Assembly (NCBI GenBank): GCA_963977415.1
Contig: CAXBOS010000001.1
Span: 1 to 64,000 of the forward strand
DNA length: 64,000 bases
Reading direction: 5' to 3'
Origin: Croceimicrobium sp963977415
GTDB taxonomy: Bacteria > Bacteroidota > Bacteroidia > Flavobacteriales > Schleiferiaceae
The stretch's first letter is position 1. Every line of letters begins with the position of its first letter. Position numbers and translations under genes: made by a program. The notes under the pieces are model-generated. The model did not search any database. It saw nothing but the letters and a program-made list of their open reading frames with translations, and was not told the DNA's origin. This document shows positions 27,412 through 36,823 of this stretch, in pieces.

Positions 27412-28158
27412 TTAACGGAAGGCGCTTTCTAAAACATTACCCACCCAATACGAAAGGGCTGCTGCCGCTGTTCCTAAAAATAAGGTTTCTAAGACGCTAC
27501 GTAGAACAGATATTTGGTTTATCAGGGCTTTTAGATAACCGATAATAAAAAAGGCAATCCCAGTTAAAACTGAAGAAACAAGAAACAAATTGGTGCCGGC
27601 GGGAATTATTCCGAAATAAGCAATCACGTAACTAATAAGAGGAATAAAGCCAAATATTAGAAAGCTCAAGAATGTTACACCACCCATGGCAAAAGGCGAT
27701 TTTGTTTCCTCGCTCATATCCAGCTCTTCTTTCATCATTACATCAACCCAACGATCTTTGTCTTCGGTAATTTTATTTACTACTTGTTCAAGTAATTCAC
27801 CACTAAAGCCCTTGGAACGGTAAATATCACGCACTTCTTCTTTTTCCTTGGCGGGTAAATTATCAACTTCCCAGTATTCAATTCTCTTGTGCTTATTGTA
27901 GTTTTCTTTTTCACTTTTAGTTGATAAGTAACTACCAACGCTCATAGAAAAACCATCGGCAATAAGGTTAGCAAATCCAAGAATAATTACCACTTCACTG
28001 CTAAAGTTAGCTCCTGCCGATCCGGCAACAACCGCAAAAGTGGTTACACTGCCATCGATGCCACCGTAAACAAATTCACCCAAATACTCTTGAAAACGAT
28101 TTACCCATCGATGTTTACTACCGTGGATTCGATCTTCTTTTAGGACCTTAGAACTCAT
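27412..28158 (-). CDS. VIT1/CCC1-family transporter
   Basis: 248 residues from the ATG at 28158 (MSSKVLKEDRIHGSK); a longer start at 28203 would overlap the divergent gene. The VIT1/CCC1 marks are visible: EYLGEFVYGGIDGSVTTFAV, VVIILGFANLIADGFSMSVG, then a charged cytoplasmic domain (about 100-160, metal-binding in the family) and three further membrane segments. In relatives it moves Fe2+ or Mn2+. An iron link fits the cytochrome c-FTR1 gene 4 kb away, but the distance makes this only a hint. Confidence 0.88.
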   Translation of the reverse strand: MSSKVLKEDRIHGSKHRWVNRFQEYLGEFVYGGIDGSVTTFAVVAGSAGANFSSEVVIILGFANLIADGFSMSVGSYLSTKSEKENYNKHKRIEYWEVDNLPAKEKEEVRDIYRSKGFSGELLEQVVNKITEDKDRWVDVMMKEELDMSEETKSPFAMGGVTFLSFLIFGFIPLISYVIAYFGIIPAGTNLFLVSSVLTGIAFFIIGYLKALINQISVLRSVLETLFLGTAAAALSYWVGNVLESAFR

Positions 28159-28190
28159 ATTAGTGGTAATTTTGCAATCAAAGATACTCC

Positions 28191-28955
28191 ATGCCATCAA
28201 CAAGGCTTTATCCCAAACCGTGCTTGTCGCTTCTTTTTATACTATTTATAGGCACTTTAAGCAATGCGCTTCTGGCGCAAGCCCAAACCGTAACAGACCC
28301 TTCGTATTGGCTGGTAGCGCATACCGAGTTTAAATTTACAAATAAATGGTGCACTTTCGTAGAGCTGGAAGAACGTCGCTTTATCAATCCTGAAAGGGCT
28401 TTACAGAGATCTTTGCCTTTACTAGGGCTCAAGTACAAAGCGAACGAAAGATTTAATTTTGAGGTAGATTATTTAAACTTCAAGATTTTCTCACCGCAAA
28501 TTGCTGATACTGAAATTAATGCTCACATTTTAGAACAACGCCTCAGTTTTGCGGCTAGTTATAATTTTGGAAAAAAGCGCCGATTTAGTATTCGCTTAAA
28601 AGATGAGTACCGCCTTTTTGATTTAACTCCGGATGATGGTAAATTGGAGTTTAAACGCGCTATTAATCGCATGCGAATTAGAGTAGCGCATAAACTACCG
28701 CTCAAGGCAGATTGGGTGCTAAATACATCGGCGGAGCTGCTACTAAATTATGCGGCTAATACCAGTATCAAGACTTTTGATCAAAGTCGCTTATACTTGG
28801 GTTTTGTGTATCAATTAAGCCCTTCGCATAGCTTAGATATAGGTTATCTTCACTGGTATCAAGAAAGCCGTACTACGGCGCTGTTTTTTAACAGACATAT
28901 AGTACGGCTTGGATGGGTTTATACTTTAGATCTTAGACCTACAAATCAAACTTAA
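28191..28955 (+). CDS. DUF2490 outer-membrane beta-barrel protein
   Basis: 254 residues with an N-terminal signal (cleavage near LLAQA-QT). The DUF2490 pattern is visible: DPSYWLVAHTEFKFTNKW, then FEVDYLNFKIF, ILEQRLSFAASY, RIRVAHKLPL, SLDIGYLHWYQ, and a final FNRHIVRLGWVYTL with an aromatic end. Probably an outer-membrane barrel of unknown function. Overlaps the end of the convergent ALDH gene by 17 bases. Confidence 0.8.
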   Translation: MPSTRLYPKPCLSLLFILFIGTLSNALLAQAQTVTDPSYWLVAHTEFKFTNKWCTFVELEERRFINPERALQRSLPLLGLKYKANERFNFEVDYLNFKIFSPQIADTEINAHILEQRLSFAASYNFGKKRRFSIRLKDEYRLFDLTPDDGKLEFKRAINRMRIRVAHKLPLKADWVLNTSAELLLNYAANTSIKTFDQSRLYLGFVYQLSPSHSLDIGYLHWYQESRTTALFFNRHIVRLGWVYTLDLRPTNQT

Positions 28956-30480
28956 TACCTTGGGCTAAAGGTAATTCGGTAGAATAGTTAATGGTATTGG
29001 TTTGGCGACGCATATAAGCTTTCCAAGCATCAGAACCACTTTCGCGACCACCACCGGTTTCTTTTTCACCACCGAAGGCACCACCAATTTCGGCACCACT
29101 AGTACCAATATTTACATTGGCAATACCACAATCGCTACCCGCAACGGAAAGGAATAATTCACTTTCGCGCATGTTGGTCGTCATAATGGCTGAAGACAAT
29201 CCTTGTGGCACATCGTTTTGTAAGGCAATAGCTTCTTCTAAAGTGCTGTATTTCATTAAGTACAAAATAGGTGCAAAGGTTTCATGCTGTACAATAGCAT
29301 AATGGTTTTCTACTTCGGCAATACAGGGTTTTACATAACAACCACTTTTGTATTCTTCACCGCTTAAAACACCACCTTCAACTAGCATTGAACCACCTTC
29401 TTTTTCGATAGCTTCTAATGAATTTAAATAGGCATCTACCGCAAGGGTATCGATTAGTGGCCCAACATGATTATTGGTATCTAATGGATTTCCAATACGT
29501 AAGTGAGCATAAGCTGCTTTGAGTTTTTCTTTAACCTGCTCGTACATATTCTCGTGGATAATCAAACGGCGGGTAGAGGTGCAACGTTGTCCGCAAGTAC
29601 CAACCGCTCCAAATACCGCTCCTACTAAAGTAGATTCTAAGTCGGCATTTTCGGTAATGATAATAGCATTATTACCACCTAATTCGAGGATTGACTTTCC
29701 AAAACGACCAGCAACAGCTTTACCAACTTCACGTCCCATGCGGGTGGATCCCGTGGCAGAAATTAAAGGAACTCTAGCATCATTGGTCATCCACTCGCCG
29801 GTAGATACGCCACCATTAATAATACAGCTAATACCTTCTGGTAGGTTGTTTTCAGCCAAAACTTCGGCAAAAATGTTTTGACAAGCAATACTACAAAGAG
29901 CTACTTTTTCCGATGGTTTCCAAACGGTAACATTACCACAAACCCAGGCCAGGGCAGTGTTCCAGCACCATACTGCAACCGGGAAGTTGAAGGCAGAAAT
30001 AATTCCTACTGTACCAAGCGGATGCCATTGTTCGTACATACGGTGTAAAGGGCGCTCGGAGTGCATGGTTAAACCGTAAAGTTGACGGCTTAATCCTACG
30101 GCAAAATCGCAGATATCAATCATTTCTTGCACTTCACCCCAACCTTCTTGGAGAGATTTACCCATTTCTAAGGAAACGAGTTTACCTAAAGAGTCTTTCT
30201 TTTCGCGCAGTTTTAAACCAAATTGACGCACAATTTCACCCCTTTGTGGAGCAGGAACCATACGCCATTCTTTGAAGGCTTCTTGACTGCTTTTAATAAT
30301 TTTATCGTAGTCTTCTGCTGAGGTTTCACTAACCTTGGCTAATAATTGCCCATCTACGGGAGTGTAAGAGGAAATTAGATTGTCGCCAATAGCTAGCGAT
30401 TTTTGCCCGGTAGAGCTGCCGCTATTAACATCCTTTATCCCTAAATCTTTTAAAATTTCTTGTATTTCTGAGAGGTTCAT
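28939..30480 (-). CDS. Aldehyde dehydrogenase, ALDH7 (aminoadipate-semialdehyde) type
   Basis: 513 residues from the ATG at 30480 (MNLSEIQEILKDLGI), where family homology begins; an upstream ATG at 30612 would run through the divergent cupin gene start. Catalytic Cys in GTCGQRCTSTRR, general-base Glu in LELGGNNAIIITENADL, and NAD-binding EKVALCSIA and GSTRMGREV. The sequence resembles antiquitin (ALDH7), which oxidises alpha-aminoadipate semialdehyde in lysine breakdown. The physiological substrate here is inferred. Confidence 0.9.
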   Translation of the reverse strand: MNLSEIQEILKDLGIKDVNSGSSTGQKSLAIGDNLISSYTPVDGQLLAKVSETSAEDYDKIIKSSQEAFKEWRMVPAPQRGEIVRQFGLKLREKKDSLGKLVSLEMGKSLQEGWGEVQEMIDICDFAVGLSRQLYGLTMHSERPLHRMYEQWHPLGTVGIISAFNFPVAVWCWNTALAWVCGNVTVWKPSEKVALCSIACQNIFAEVLAENNLPEGISCIINGGVSTGEWMTNDARVPLISATGSTRMGREVGKAVAGRFGKSILELGGNNAIIITENADLESTLVGAVFGAVGTCGQRCTSTRRLIIHENMYEQVKEKLKAAYAHLRIGNPLDTNNHVGPLIDTLAVDAYLNSLEAIEKEGGSMLVEGGVLSGEEYKSGCYVKPCIAEVENHYAIVQHETFAPILYLMKYSTLEEAIALQNDVPQGLSSAIMTTNMRESELFLSVAGSDCGIANVNIGTSGAEIGGAFGGEKETGGGRESGSDAWKAYMRRQTNTINYSTELPLAQGIKFDL

Positions 30481-30559
30481 AAATGTAAATTTGTGCCACG
30501 AAATTAAGTTTTTATATAGGGATAAACGCTGATTTCCCGAGATTTTAGTCTGAAAGAAT

Positions 30560-30928
30560 ATGTACGAATTAATAGCGCTTAAAGAATTATCAAGCAACGA
30601 AAATGGTAGCACCCACGAATTTGAAGCGATTCAAAGTGAGGGATATTTATTAGCTACACGTAAAGCAGGCACTTTAAGTGGAAACCATTACCATAAAGGT
30701 GATTCCTTAGCTAAGAATCCGGAAAGCCTAGTATTGGTGCAGGGAAAGGTAAAGCTAAGTGTGAAGTCATTGGAAACAGGAGACAAGGAGGAACGAGTGA
30801 TAGAATCTCCCATTATTATCCGCATAAAGCCCAAGGTGCTTCACAGCTTGGAAGCTTTAACGGATATAATTTTTCTTGAGTTTAATTCTTTAGATGAGCA
30901 TAAAGCAGATACCTACTATCCTACCTGA
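30560..30928 (+). CDS. Small cupin-fold protein
   Basis: 122 residues. Cupin motif GTLSGNHYHKGDS followed by VLVQGKVKLSV, then a second motif with VLHSLEAL. It resembles the small cupins of the polysaccharide-biosynthesis type. Single gene, divergent from the ALDH gene. Substrate unknown. Confidence 0.65.
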   Translation: MYELIALKELSSNENGSTHEFEAIQSEGYLLATRKAGTLSGNHYHKGDSLAKNPESLVLVQGKVKLSVKSLETGDKEERVIESPIIIRIKPKVLHSLEALTDIIFLEFNSLDEHKADTYYPT

Positions 30929-30963
30929 GACGATTATGTTTCACTGAGCTGTGGTTCCTCTGC

Positions 30964-32544
30964 TTAACGGTTTAGCATCATATCTTTAGGATAAGAGACC
31001 TTGTAGCGGAGTTTTTTACTCACTTCTGTTTTAGCAGGAATATTAATTTTCCAGCGTATCTCGCCCTGAGCTAATTGCGAAATTTTTAGTTTATCGATTT
31101 CCATCTCTACTTTAATATCCTCGTGTTGAGCGACTGGAATTTGATCGATTAAAACTAAATCGATAGCGCTGGCTTTTTTATTGAAGACCTTCAGTTCGTA
31201 AGCGTAGGATGCGGTTTTTCTAGATCCTAAAAAGCTATTGCCACTTTCTTCTTTTAAGCGCTCTCTTTGTACTACTATATCGGCATCTTTACCTAACGAT
31301 AGCTCTAAACTATCACTACCAGAATTAGCATTGAGATAACTTGTACCTACGTAATTACCTTGATTATAAAGCGATATTTCACCATCTTCTAATTGGTAGT
31401 CGGTCCAATCGTAAATTTTGGCAATTAAATAAGCGGCAGGATCTAATTTGGGAATACTCTGGTACTCGTAATAAGCAGGAATTTCGAGATCACGTAAAAG
31501 GTTAGTTTCTTGTTTACCGCTGGCAATACTTACTTTCTCAGCGATAATGAAACTACGGCTCATGAGATTTGTACTGATAGAGTTGGCGCTATTGGCGCTA
31601 AAGACTACATCTTTTGCCATATCAAAAGATTCAGCGGTGCTACTTTTATACATTCTCGGTGAAGCATCGGCTCGGGCGCCACGAATATTTTGCGCCTGTA
31701 TAGGATAAAGAAAGTCTGGATAAAGAGTAGGAATTTGCCCATTAGCTAGCATAGAACCAGTGTTTAACTCCAGGTTTACATTGGTCCAATCTTCCCCTGT
31801 GTTTTGGTAAATTACTGCTTTATGCGAAAGCTTTACGGGCTTATCTAAGCTTTCCACCTTAAGATCGTAGTTACTGGTCCAACCGGCCTGATTGTTTTGA
31901 TAGATAAGACTAAGCTTTACGCGTTGTGCTTTAGGACTCATCAGCACGGCGCTTATGGTAATATTATTAAGACGTAAGGCCTCAATTTTTTGCAGCAGTT
32001 CTTTTTGTAATTGTTGCAGCTCTTTCTGTAGGCTCACGCGCGCTTGCTCTAATTTACTGATGGCACGCGCATTAATGCTTCGCTCCTGCTTAACATATTG
32101 GCTAATTTCTTTCAATTGAATAAGGCTATAACCGTCCGTGCCGCCAATATTGCTATTACTTTCTAAGTATTTAAGCTCTAGAACTAAGCCTTCTTTCTCG
32201 TCGTTTAAACTTTGCTGTTGCTTTTTATTCGCCTCTATCGCTTCTTTAAGGATATTTAAGGAAGGGTGTTGCTGAATAGAATCGTCACTTAATCTTTGAT
32301 GGCTGACGCTAAGAAGACTAAGGGAAGCGAGGCCTTTTATTTGAATGCTCTTCGGATCTAAATTTCCGCTTAAGCCTTTAAAGCTAATGGTGTTGTTGCC
32401 AGCTTTTAAGTTTAGACTAGCATCTCTTTGAATTTGAGCACCTTGCTTGTAAACCTTTACATGGCTAATGGGATAAGAATCGGCACTGTTTTGAGCAAAT
32501 ACGCTGCTGCTTATGAGGAGGGCAAAAAGAAAAGTTCGCATCAA
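30964..32544 (-). CDS. DUF4139/MuiA-family secreted protein
   Basis: 526 residues with a signal peptide (MMRTFLFALLISSSVFA-QNS). N-terminal beta domain (ISHVKVYKQGAQIQRDASL), a coiled coil at about 95-180, then the DUF4139 beta-rich part (LIYQNNQAGWTSNYDLKV, NTGEDWTNVNLELNTG). Members are called mucoidy inhibitor A homologues; role unknown. Follows the FTR1 gene by 49 bases and may be cotranscribed. Confidence 0.8.
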   Translation of the reverse strand: MMRTFLFALLISSSVFAQNSADSYPISHVKVYKQGAQIQRDASLNLKAGNNTISFKGLSGNLDPKSIQIKGLASLSLLSVSHQRLSDDSIQQHPSLNILKEAIEANKKQQQSLNDEKEGLVLELKYLESNSNIGGTDGYSLIQLKEISQYVKQERSINARAISKLEQARVSLQKELQQLQKELLQKIEALRLNNITISAVLMSPKAQRVKLSLIYQNNQAGWTSNYDLKVESLDKPVKLSHKAVIYQNTGEDWTNVNLELNTGSMLANGQIPTLYPDFLYPIQAQNIRGARADASPRMYKSSTAESFDMAKDVVFSANSANSISTNLMSRSFIIAEKVSIASGKQETNLLRDLEIPAYYEYQSIPKLDPAAYLIAKIYDWTDYQLEDGEISLYNQGNYVGTSYLNANSGSDSLELSLGKDADIVVQRERLKEESGNSFLGSRKTASYAYELKVFNKKASAIDLVLIDQIPVAQHEDIKVEMEIDKLKISQLAQGEIRWKINIPAKTEVSKKLRYKVSYPKDMMLNR

Positions 32545-32593
32545 ATTTTAATTTGAAACGAACTTAACTTATTTTAATTATCAACCGACCTTA

Positions 32594-34501
32594 TTAAGCT
32601 GGTTTAACTTGCAATTTAGTTTTAGAGCGATTACCAACCGTCCATAATACAATGGTTAAGGTTAAGATAAAGAGTTGTCCTAAAAGCGTTTCATAGGTAG
32701 GATAAATGCCTAGGGCATCAACGCGGAAATCAATTGGCAAAACGGTGATGTTGATATTGCCAGCTTCTTGTATAGCACTTAAACCTTTACCCGTTAATAC
32801 CACCGCAAGGAATGAAATAACTATGGCGGAATACTTAAAGAGTTTAGCGATAGGTAACTTTTTAGAATATTTAAGTAATAAAACAGAGATGATCCCTAAT
32901 AAAATAAAGGCGAATACAATACCACCACCAAAGGCGCTTTGCTGAGCTTCACCAACCTCTAAGCTTAAAGCAGAAAGGAATAAGACCGATTCAAAGGCTT
33001 CTCTAAAAACTACTAAAAAGGATAAAAAGGCAAGACCAATCGTACTTTCTTTACGGGCAATATTTTGGATTTTACTCTTAACATAGGCTTGCCATTTACC
33101 CGCTTCCGACTTACTGTGCATCCAAAAACCAACATAGAGTAAAACACCTACTGCAAAGAGGGCAACGACTCCTTCCATTAGTTCACGGTCGGCGCCAGAA
33201 AAGGTAAAAAGTTTACCCGCAGCCATCCACATCAAAAGACCCGCTACAATAGCGCTTATCCAACCTACGTGTACATAAACATTTACCTTGGGAATATTAA
33301 TTGCACGAAGTACGCTGAGAATGGTTACTACCACTAAAAAGGCTTCCAAACCTTCTCTAAGAATAATGGAAAAGGAAAGTAAGAAGGCTAACCAGGCTGA
33401 AAATGTTTTTTCTTTTAACAGGACCTTAGCCTCATTAATCATGCTAATGCCTTTTTTAATTTGAGCCGAAACTAAAGCGGGATCTTTGCCGGTTTCAATC
33501 GAGCTACGAACTTTTCCTAACTCACCTTCTAATTGGGCGGCGAAGGTGGCATCGCTTGCACGTAATTGAATTTCCACGGGTTCAACGCCTTCTAAGTAAG
33601 CGGTTAATGCCAAAGTACGTGCACCACTAATATCGCCATCTGCGTAAGCGGTATTAGCCTCATTTAGATAGTTAATGGCTTGCTCTAGATAGCTACCTTT
33701 ATTTTGTTCGGCTATTTCTTTCGGAAACAGGCGTAAAGCAGCAATGGCTTGCGATCCCTCTTCTAGTCCTAAAGAAGAACTAAGTTCTATATTGCTTTGC
33801 GACGCTAATTCTTCTAATCCGACGGTGATATTCAGATCCAAATCTTCGGCTTTCACCTTATTGCTGCTGTGAGGGAGGCTCAAGACATAAAAAGCTAGGT
33901 CCCAAATTTCGTCATCGCTTAACTCGTCAAAGGCGCGCATAGCCGTATTATTAACCCCCAAACGAATGGTATTATAAGCTTGAAATGGAGAAAGGCCGTT
34001 CGCCTTTTCGGGGTTATGGAAATTAGTAGGCGCGGGCTCTAAGCCATTGGCAAGACTGCCATTACCCATACCGTTTTCACCATGGCAGCTTTTACAATGT
34101 AAAGCGTAAAGTTGACGGCCATTGGTTAAGAGTGGCCATCTTTTAGGAGCAATCTCGAGGGCGTAGCTCGATATAATTTTCTGTTTAATAGAGTTCGAAA
34201 CGGAGCTAACCTTTTCTTGACTCGCTTTTTCTTTGATGAGTGTTTGTAGTAATTGGATGTCGGATTTAACAGAAGCAGGTGCATTTTCACCCAGTGTGCT
34301 AATGGTGCTAGCAAACTCCGACATCTCGCTGTATTCCGCTGTATTAACCACTTGTCCTTGATTAACAGCCATGGAATAATCCACCGCGATATAGTCTAAA
34401 AGGTGCACCATCATGCGTGCATTACTATTCTTCTCATTTGCTTTTAAAACTACGCTGAGCAATAAAAGTGTTCCTGCAACAAAGTATCTCAAAACCCTCA
34501 T
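32594..34501 (-). CDS. Cytochrome c-FTR1 fusion iron permease
   Basis: 635 residues. Signal peptide, then a c-type haem site CKSCH near residue 136 followed by GENGMGNG, a helical linker rich in alanine and glutamate, then an FTR1 membrane domain of about seven segments. The REXXE motifs are visible as ILREGLEAFLVVV and VVFREAFESVLFL. In the family FTR1 imports ferric iron with an oxidase partner; here the fused haem domain may supply the redox step. The fusion is known in Bacteroidota. Likely inner membrane with the haem domain in the periplasm. Confidence 0.9.
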   Translation of the reverse strand: MRVLRYFVAGTLLLLSVVLKANEKNSNARMMVHLLDYIAVDYSMAVNQGQVVNTAEYSEMSEFASTISTLGENAPASVKSDIQLLQTLIKEKASQEKVSSVSNSIKQKIISSYALEIAPKRWPLLTNGRQLYALHCKSCHGENGMGNGSLANGLEPAPTNFHNPEKANGLSPFQAYNTIRLGVNNTAMRAFDELSDDEIWDLAFYVLSLPHSSNKVKAEDLDLNITVGLEELASQSNIELSSSLGLEEGSQAIAALRLFPKEIAEQNKGSYLEQAINYLNEANTAYADGDISGARTLALTAYLEGVEPVEIQLRASDATFAAQLEGELGKVRSSIETGKDPALVSAQIKKGISMINEAKVLLKEKTFSAWLAFLLSFSIILREGLEAFLVVVTILSVLRAINIPKVNVYVHVGWISAIVAGLLMWMAAGKLFTFSGADRELMEGVVALFAVGVLLYVGFWMHSKSEAGKWQAYVKSKIQNIARKESTIGLAFLSFLVVFREAFESVLFLSALSLEVGEAQQSAFGGGIVFAFILLGIISVLLLKYSKKLPIAKLFKYSAIVISFLAVVLTGKGLSAIQEAGNINITVLPIDFRVDALGIYPTYETLLGQLFILTLTIVLWTVGNRSKTKLQVKPA

Positions 34502-34531
34502 ATCTTATTTAGACCAATTAAAAATAGAAAG

Positions 34532-34539
34532 CAAAAATA
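34532..34539 (-). promoter_or_regulatory. Probable -7 promoter element of the FTR1 gene
   Basis: On the minus strand TATTTTTG fits TAnnTTTG and lies 31 bases before the ATG at 34501. No clear -33. Confidence 0.45.
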
Positions 34540-34701
34540 CTAATGAGAAATCTTTTAAAAGAAGATATTTATCAGTTTTTCTAAAGTTTTCAAAGGGCCT
34601 ATCTATAGAGTGCGTCTGAGGCTAAGATTTAATGTCTCCTGTTCACCTGAAGCGCATTGTCTATTGCGCTTTTGCAGATGGGAAAAATGAATAGCTAAAG
34701 C

Positions 34702-34737
34702 AAAAAAAAAGCAGCACTACATCAGTAGTACTGCTTT
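34702..34737 (-). terminator. Rho-independent terminator of tRNA-Cys
   Basis: Minus-strand hairpin AAAGCAGTACTAC-TGAT-GTAGTGCTGCTTT with one G-U pair, followed by a run of U. It begins 4 bases after the tRNA 3' end. Confidence 0.9.
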
Positions 34738-34740
34738 GTG

Positions 34741-34811
34741 AGGTTCCGAGCGGATTCGAACCGCTGTAGACGGTTTTGCAGACCGCTGCCTAGCCACTCG
34801 GCCACGGAACC
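34741..34811 (-). tRNA. trnC: tRNA-Cys (GCA)
   Basis: 71 nucleotides on the minus strand. Acceptor stem GGTTCCG/CGGAACC, D-arm with the sequence GCCGAGTGGCTAGGC, anticodon loop CTGCAAA with anticodon GCA, T-arm loop GTTCGAATC, discriminator T as expected for cysteine. CCA is not encoded. Stands alone with its own terminator. Confidence 0.97.
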
Positions 34812-34845
34812 ATTAATTGGGCTGCGAAGATAAAAAATCTAATCG

Positions 34846-35211
34846 CTATTTGTTCTTCCTTTTGCGCATTAATTCAATACTCACCTTTTTTACGTCTCCG
34901 TTGATAGGTGGATTGAGCTTGGAGAGTTTAATTTTCAGTTTTTTAACCTTCGGCATTTCTTCGAAAATACTGTCGCTAATACGTTTGGCAACGGTTTCAA
35001 TAAGCTTAGCGCGATTAGAAACATGCTCTTGCACGATACGATTTATGCTAACATAATCCATAGTATGGTGCAAGTCATCACTTTCGTAAGATGCGCTAAT
35101 ATCACCCCACACAAATACAGAAACTTCGTATTCGGTGCCAATTTTTCCTTCTTCATCAAGGCATCCATGATAAGCATAGAGACGGATGCCCTCAACTGCA
35201 ATTTTGTCCAT
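34846..35211 (-). CDS. folB: Dihydroneopterin aldolase
   Basis: 121 residues, the family's usual length. Conserved IRLYAYHGCLDEEGKIG, DYVSINRIV with the catalytic region, and LIETVAKRISD. Cleaves 7,8-dihydroneopterin in folate synthesis. Its start overlaps the gltX stop by one base (TAATG), so it is translationally coupled to gltX. Confidence 0.92.
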   Translation of the reverse strand: MDKIAVEGIRLYAYHGCLDEEGKIGTEYEVSVFVWGDISASYESDDLHHTMDYVSINRIVQEHVSNRAKLIETVAKRISDSIFEEMPKVKKLKIKLSKLNPPINGDVKKVSIELMRKRKNK

Positions 35212-36749
35212 TAGGCCGGAAGTTTCTCTAAAGCAGTGTCAATACGCGCAAGACTCTCTTCTTTGCCTAAAATGGCACAAACCTCAAACATAGATGGTCC
35301 CATGCCGGCGCCAGTAACGGCTAAACGAAAAGCAGGACCCACTTTACCAAATCCTAATTCTTTGGATTCGAGATAAGATTTAAAGGCTTTTTCAATCGAT
35401 TCAATATTAAAATTGTCCAATTGGGAGAATATCTCTCTTAGGTCAATTAGGTAAGAGCGGCTTTCAGTATTCCATTTTTTGCTAGTAGTTTTTTCGTCGT
35501 ATTCGCTAGGGGCAACAAAGAATACACTGCTTTCATTCCATAAATCGCTTAGAAAAACGGCTCGGTCTTTAATAAGACTAGCAATGGAAGTGGCCTTAGC
35601 AAGATCAACAGTAATATTATGCTCTGCGGCTTGTGACTGCAGGCTTTCACCCAGCTGTTCATCACTAAGTTGACGGAGATATTGTTGGTTAAACCATTTG
35701 GTTTTATCATGATCGTATCGAGCTCCAGCTTTGTGAACTTTTTCTAAGCTAAATGCTTCACTTAATTCTTCTAAGGTGAAAAGCTCTTGATCTGTCCCTG
35801 GGTTCCAGCCTAAAAAGGCAAGCATATTAACAAAGGCCTGAGGAAAATAGCCTTTTTCGCGGTAACCGCTAAAGCTATCGCCATTTTCAGGATTATTCCA
35901 TTCTAAAGGAAATACCGGAAATCCTAGACGGTCGCCATCGCGTTTGCTCAGTTTACCATTACCATCAGGTTTTAATAAAAGAGGTAAGTGAGCGAATTTA
36001 GGCATGGTATCTTCCCAACCTAAGTAACGATACATTAACAAATGCAAAGGGGCCGAGGGTAACCATTCTTCACCGCGAATTACGTGGCTAATTTTCATTA
36101 AATGATCATCCACAATATTGGCCATATGGTAGGTTGGCATACCATCCGACTTAAAGAGAACTTTGTCGTCCATGTTATTGGTATTCACTTTTACCCAACC
36201 TCTAATGATGTCCTCAAATTTAACTTCTTCATTACGAGGAAGTTTAATACGAACTACATAGGGTTCGCCAGCCGCCAATAGTTTTTCAACCTCTTCTCCC
36301 GAAAGGGTGAGCGAGTTACGCATGCTATTGCGCGTTACGTGGTTGTATTGCCAGTTGGGAGAACCAGCTTGTTTCGCTAAATCGCGTACGGCCTCAAGTT
36401 GTTCGCTCGTATCAAAAGCATAATAAGCATGACCGCTGGCCAATAATTGTTCGACGTATTTTTTATAAAGGCCAGTTTCTTTGCGTTCCGATTGGCGGTA
36501 AGGACCGCAGTCGCCACCAAAACCTTGACCTTCATCGGGAACAATACCACACCATTTTAAAGAATCAATGATGTATTTTTCGGCACCTGGAACAAAGCGT
36601 GTTTGATCGGTGTCTTCCACACGGAGAATAAATTCACCCTTGTGTTTTTTAGCAAATAAATAGTTGTATAATGCCGTTCTTACACCACCCATATGAAGTG
36701 GTCCTGTTGGACTTGGGGCGAAGCGAACACGTACTGTATTTGATTCCAT
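35211..36749 (-). CDS. gltX: Glutamyl-tRNA synthetase
   Basis: 512 residues from the ATG at 36749 (MESNTVRVRFAPSPTGPLHM). The HIGH-type motif is PSPTGPLHMGG and the KMSKS-type motif is KLSKRDG. A longer start at 36773 is unlikely because a promoter -7 element (36771-36778) overlaps it. Charges tRNA-Glu, and possibly tRNA-Gln if the cell uses the amidotransferase route. Coupled to folB. Confidence 0.96.
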   Translation of the reverse strand: MESNTVRVRFAPSPTGPLHMGGVRTALYNYLFAKKHKGEFILRVEDTDQTRFVPGAEKYIIDSLKWCGIVPDEGQGFGGDCGPYRQSERKETGLYKKYVEQLLASGHAYYAFDTSEQLEAVRDLAKQAGSPNWQYNHVTRNSMRNSLTLSGEEVEKLLAAGEPYVVRIKLPRNEEVKFEDIIRGWVKVNTNNMDDKVLFKSDGMPTYHMANIVDDHLMKISHVIRGEEWLPSAPLHLLMYRYLGWEDTMPKFAHLPLLLKPDGNGKLSKRDGDRLGFPVFPLEWNNPENGDSFSGYREKGYFPQAFVNMLAFLGWNPGTDQELFTLEELSEAFSLEKVHKAGARYDHDKTKWFNQQYLRQLSDEQLGESLQSQAAEHNITVDLAKATSIASLIKDRAVFLSDLWNESSVFFVAPSEYDEKTTSKKWNTESRSYLIDLREIFSQLDNFNIESIEKAFKSYLESKELGFGKVGPAFRLAVTGAGMGPSMFEVCAILGKEESLARIDTALEKLPA

Positions 36750-36770
36750 AAAAGCTCTTTTAAAAGGCGG

Positions 36771-36804
36771 CAAAGGTAATTATATAAAAGGCTTATTACC
36801 TTTG
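36771..36804. promoter_or_regulatory. Back-to-back promoter pair between gltX and the DUF4175-type gene
   Basis: TACCTTTG on the minus strand (36771-36778, for gltX) and the same TACCTTTG on the plus strand (36797-36804, for the gene at 36824) fit the Bacteroidota -7 consensus. Both leaders are short (about 20 bases). -33 boxes are not clear. Confidence 0.55.
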
Positions 36805-36823
36805 AATTTATGCTTAATGATAT

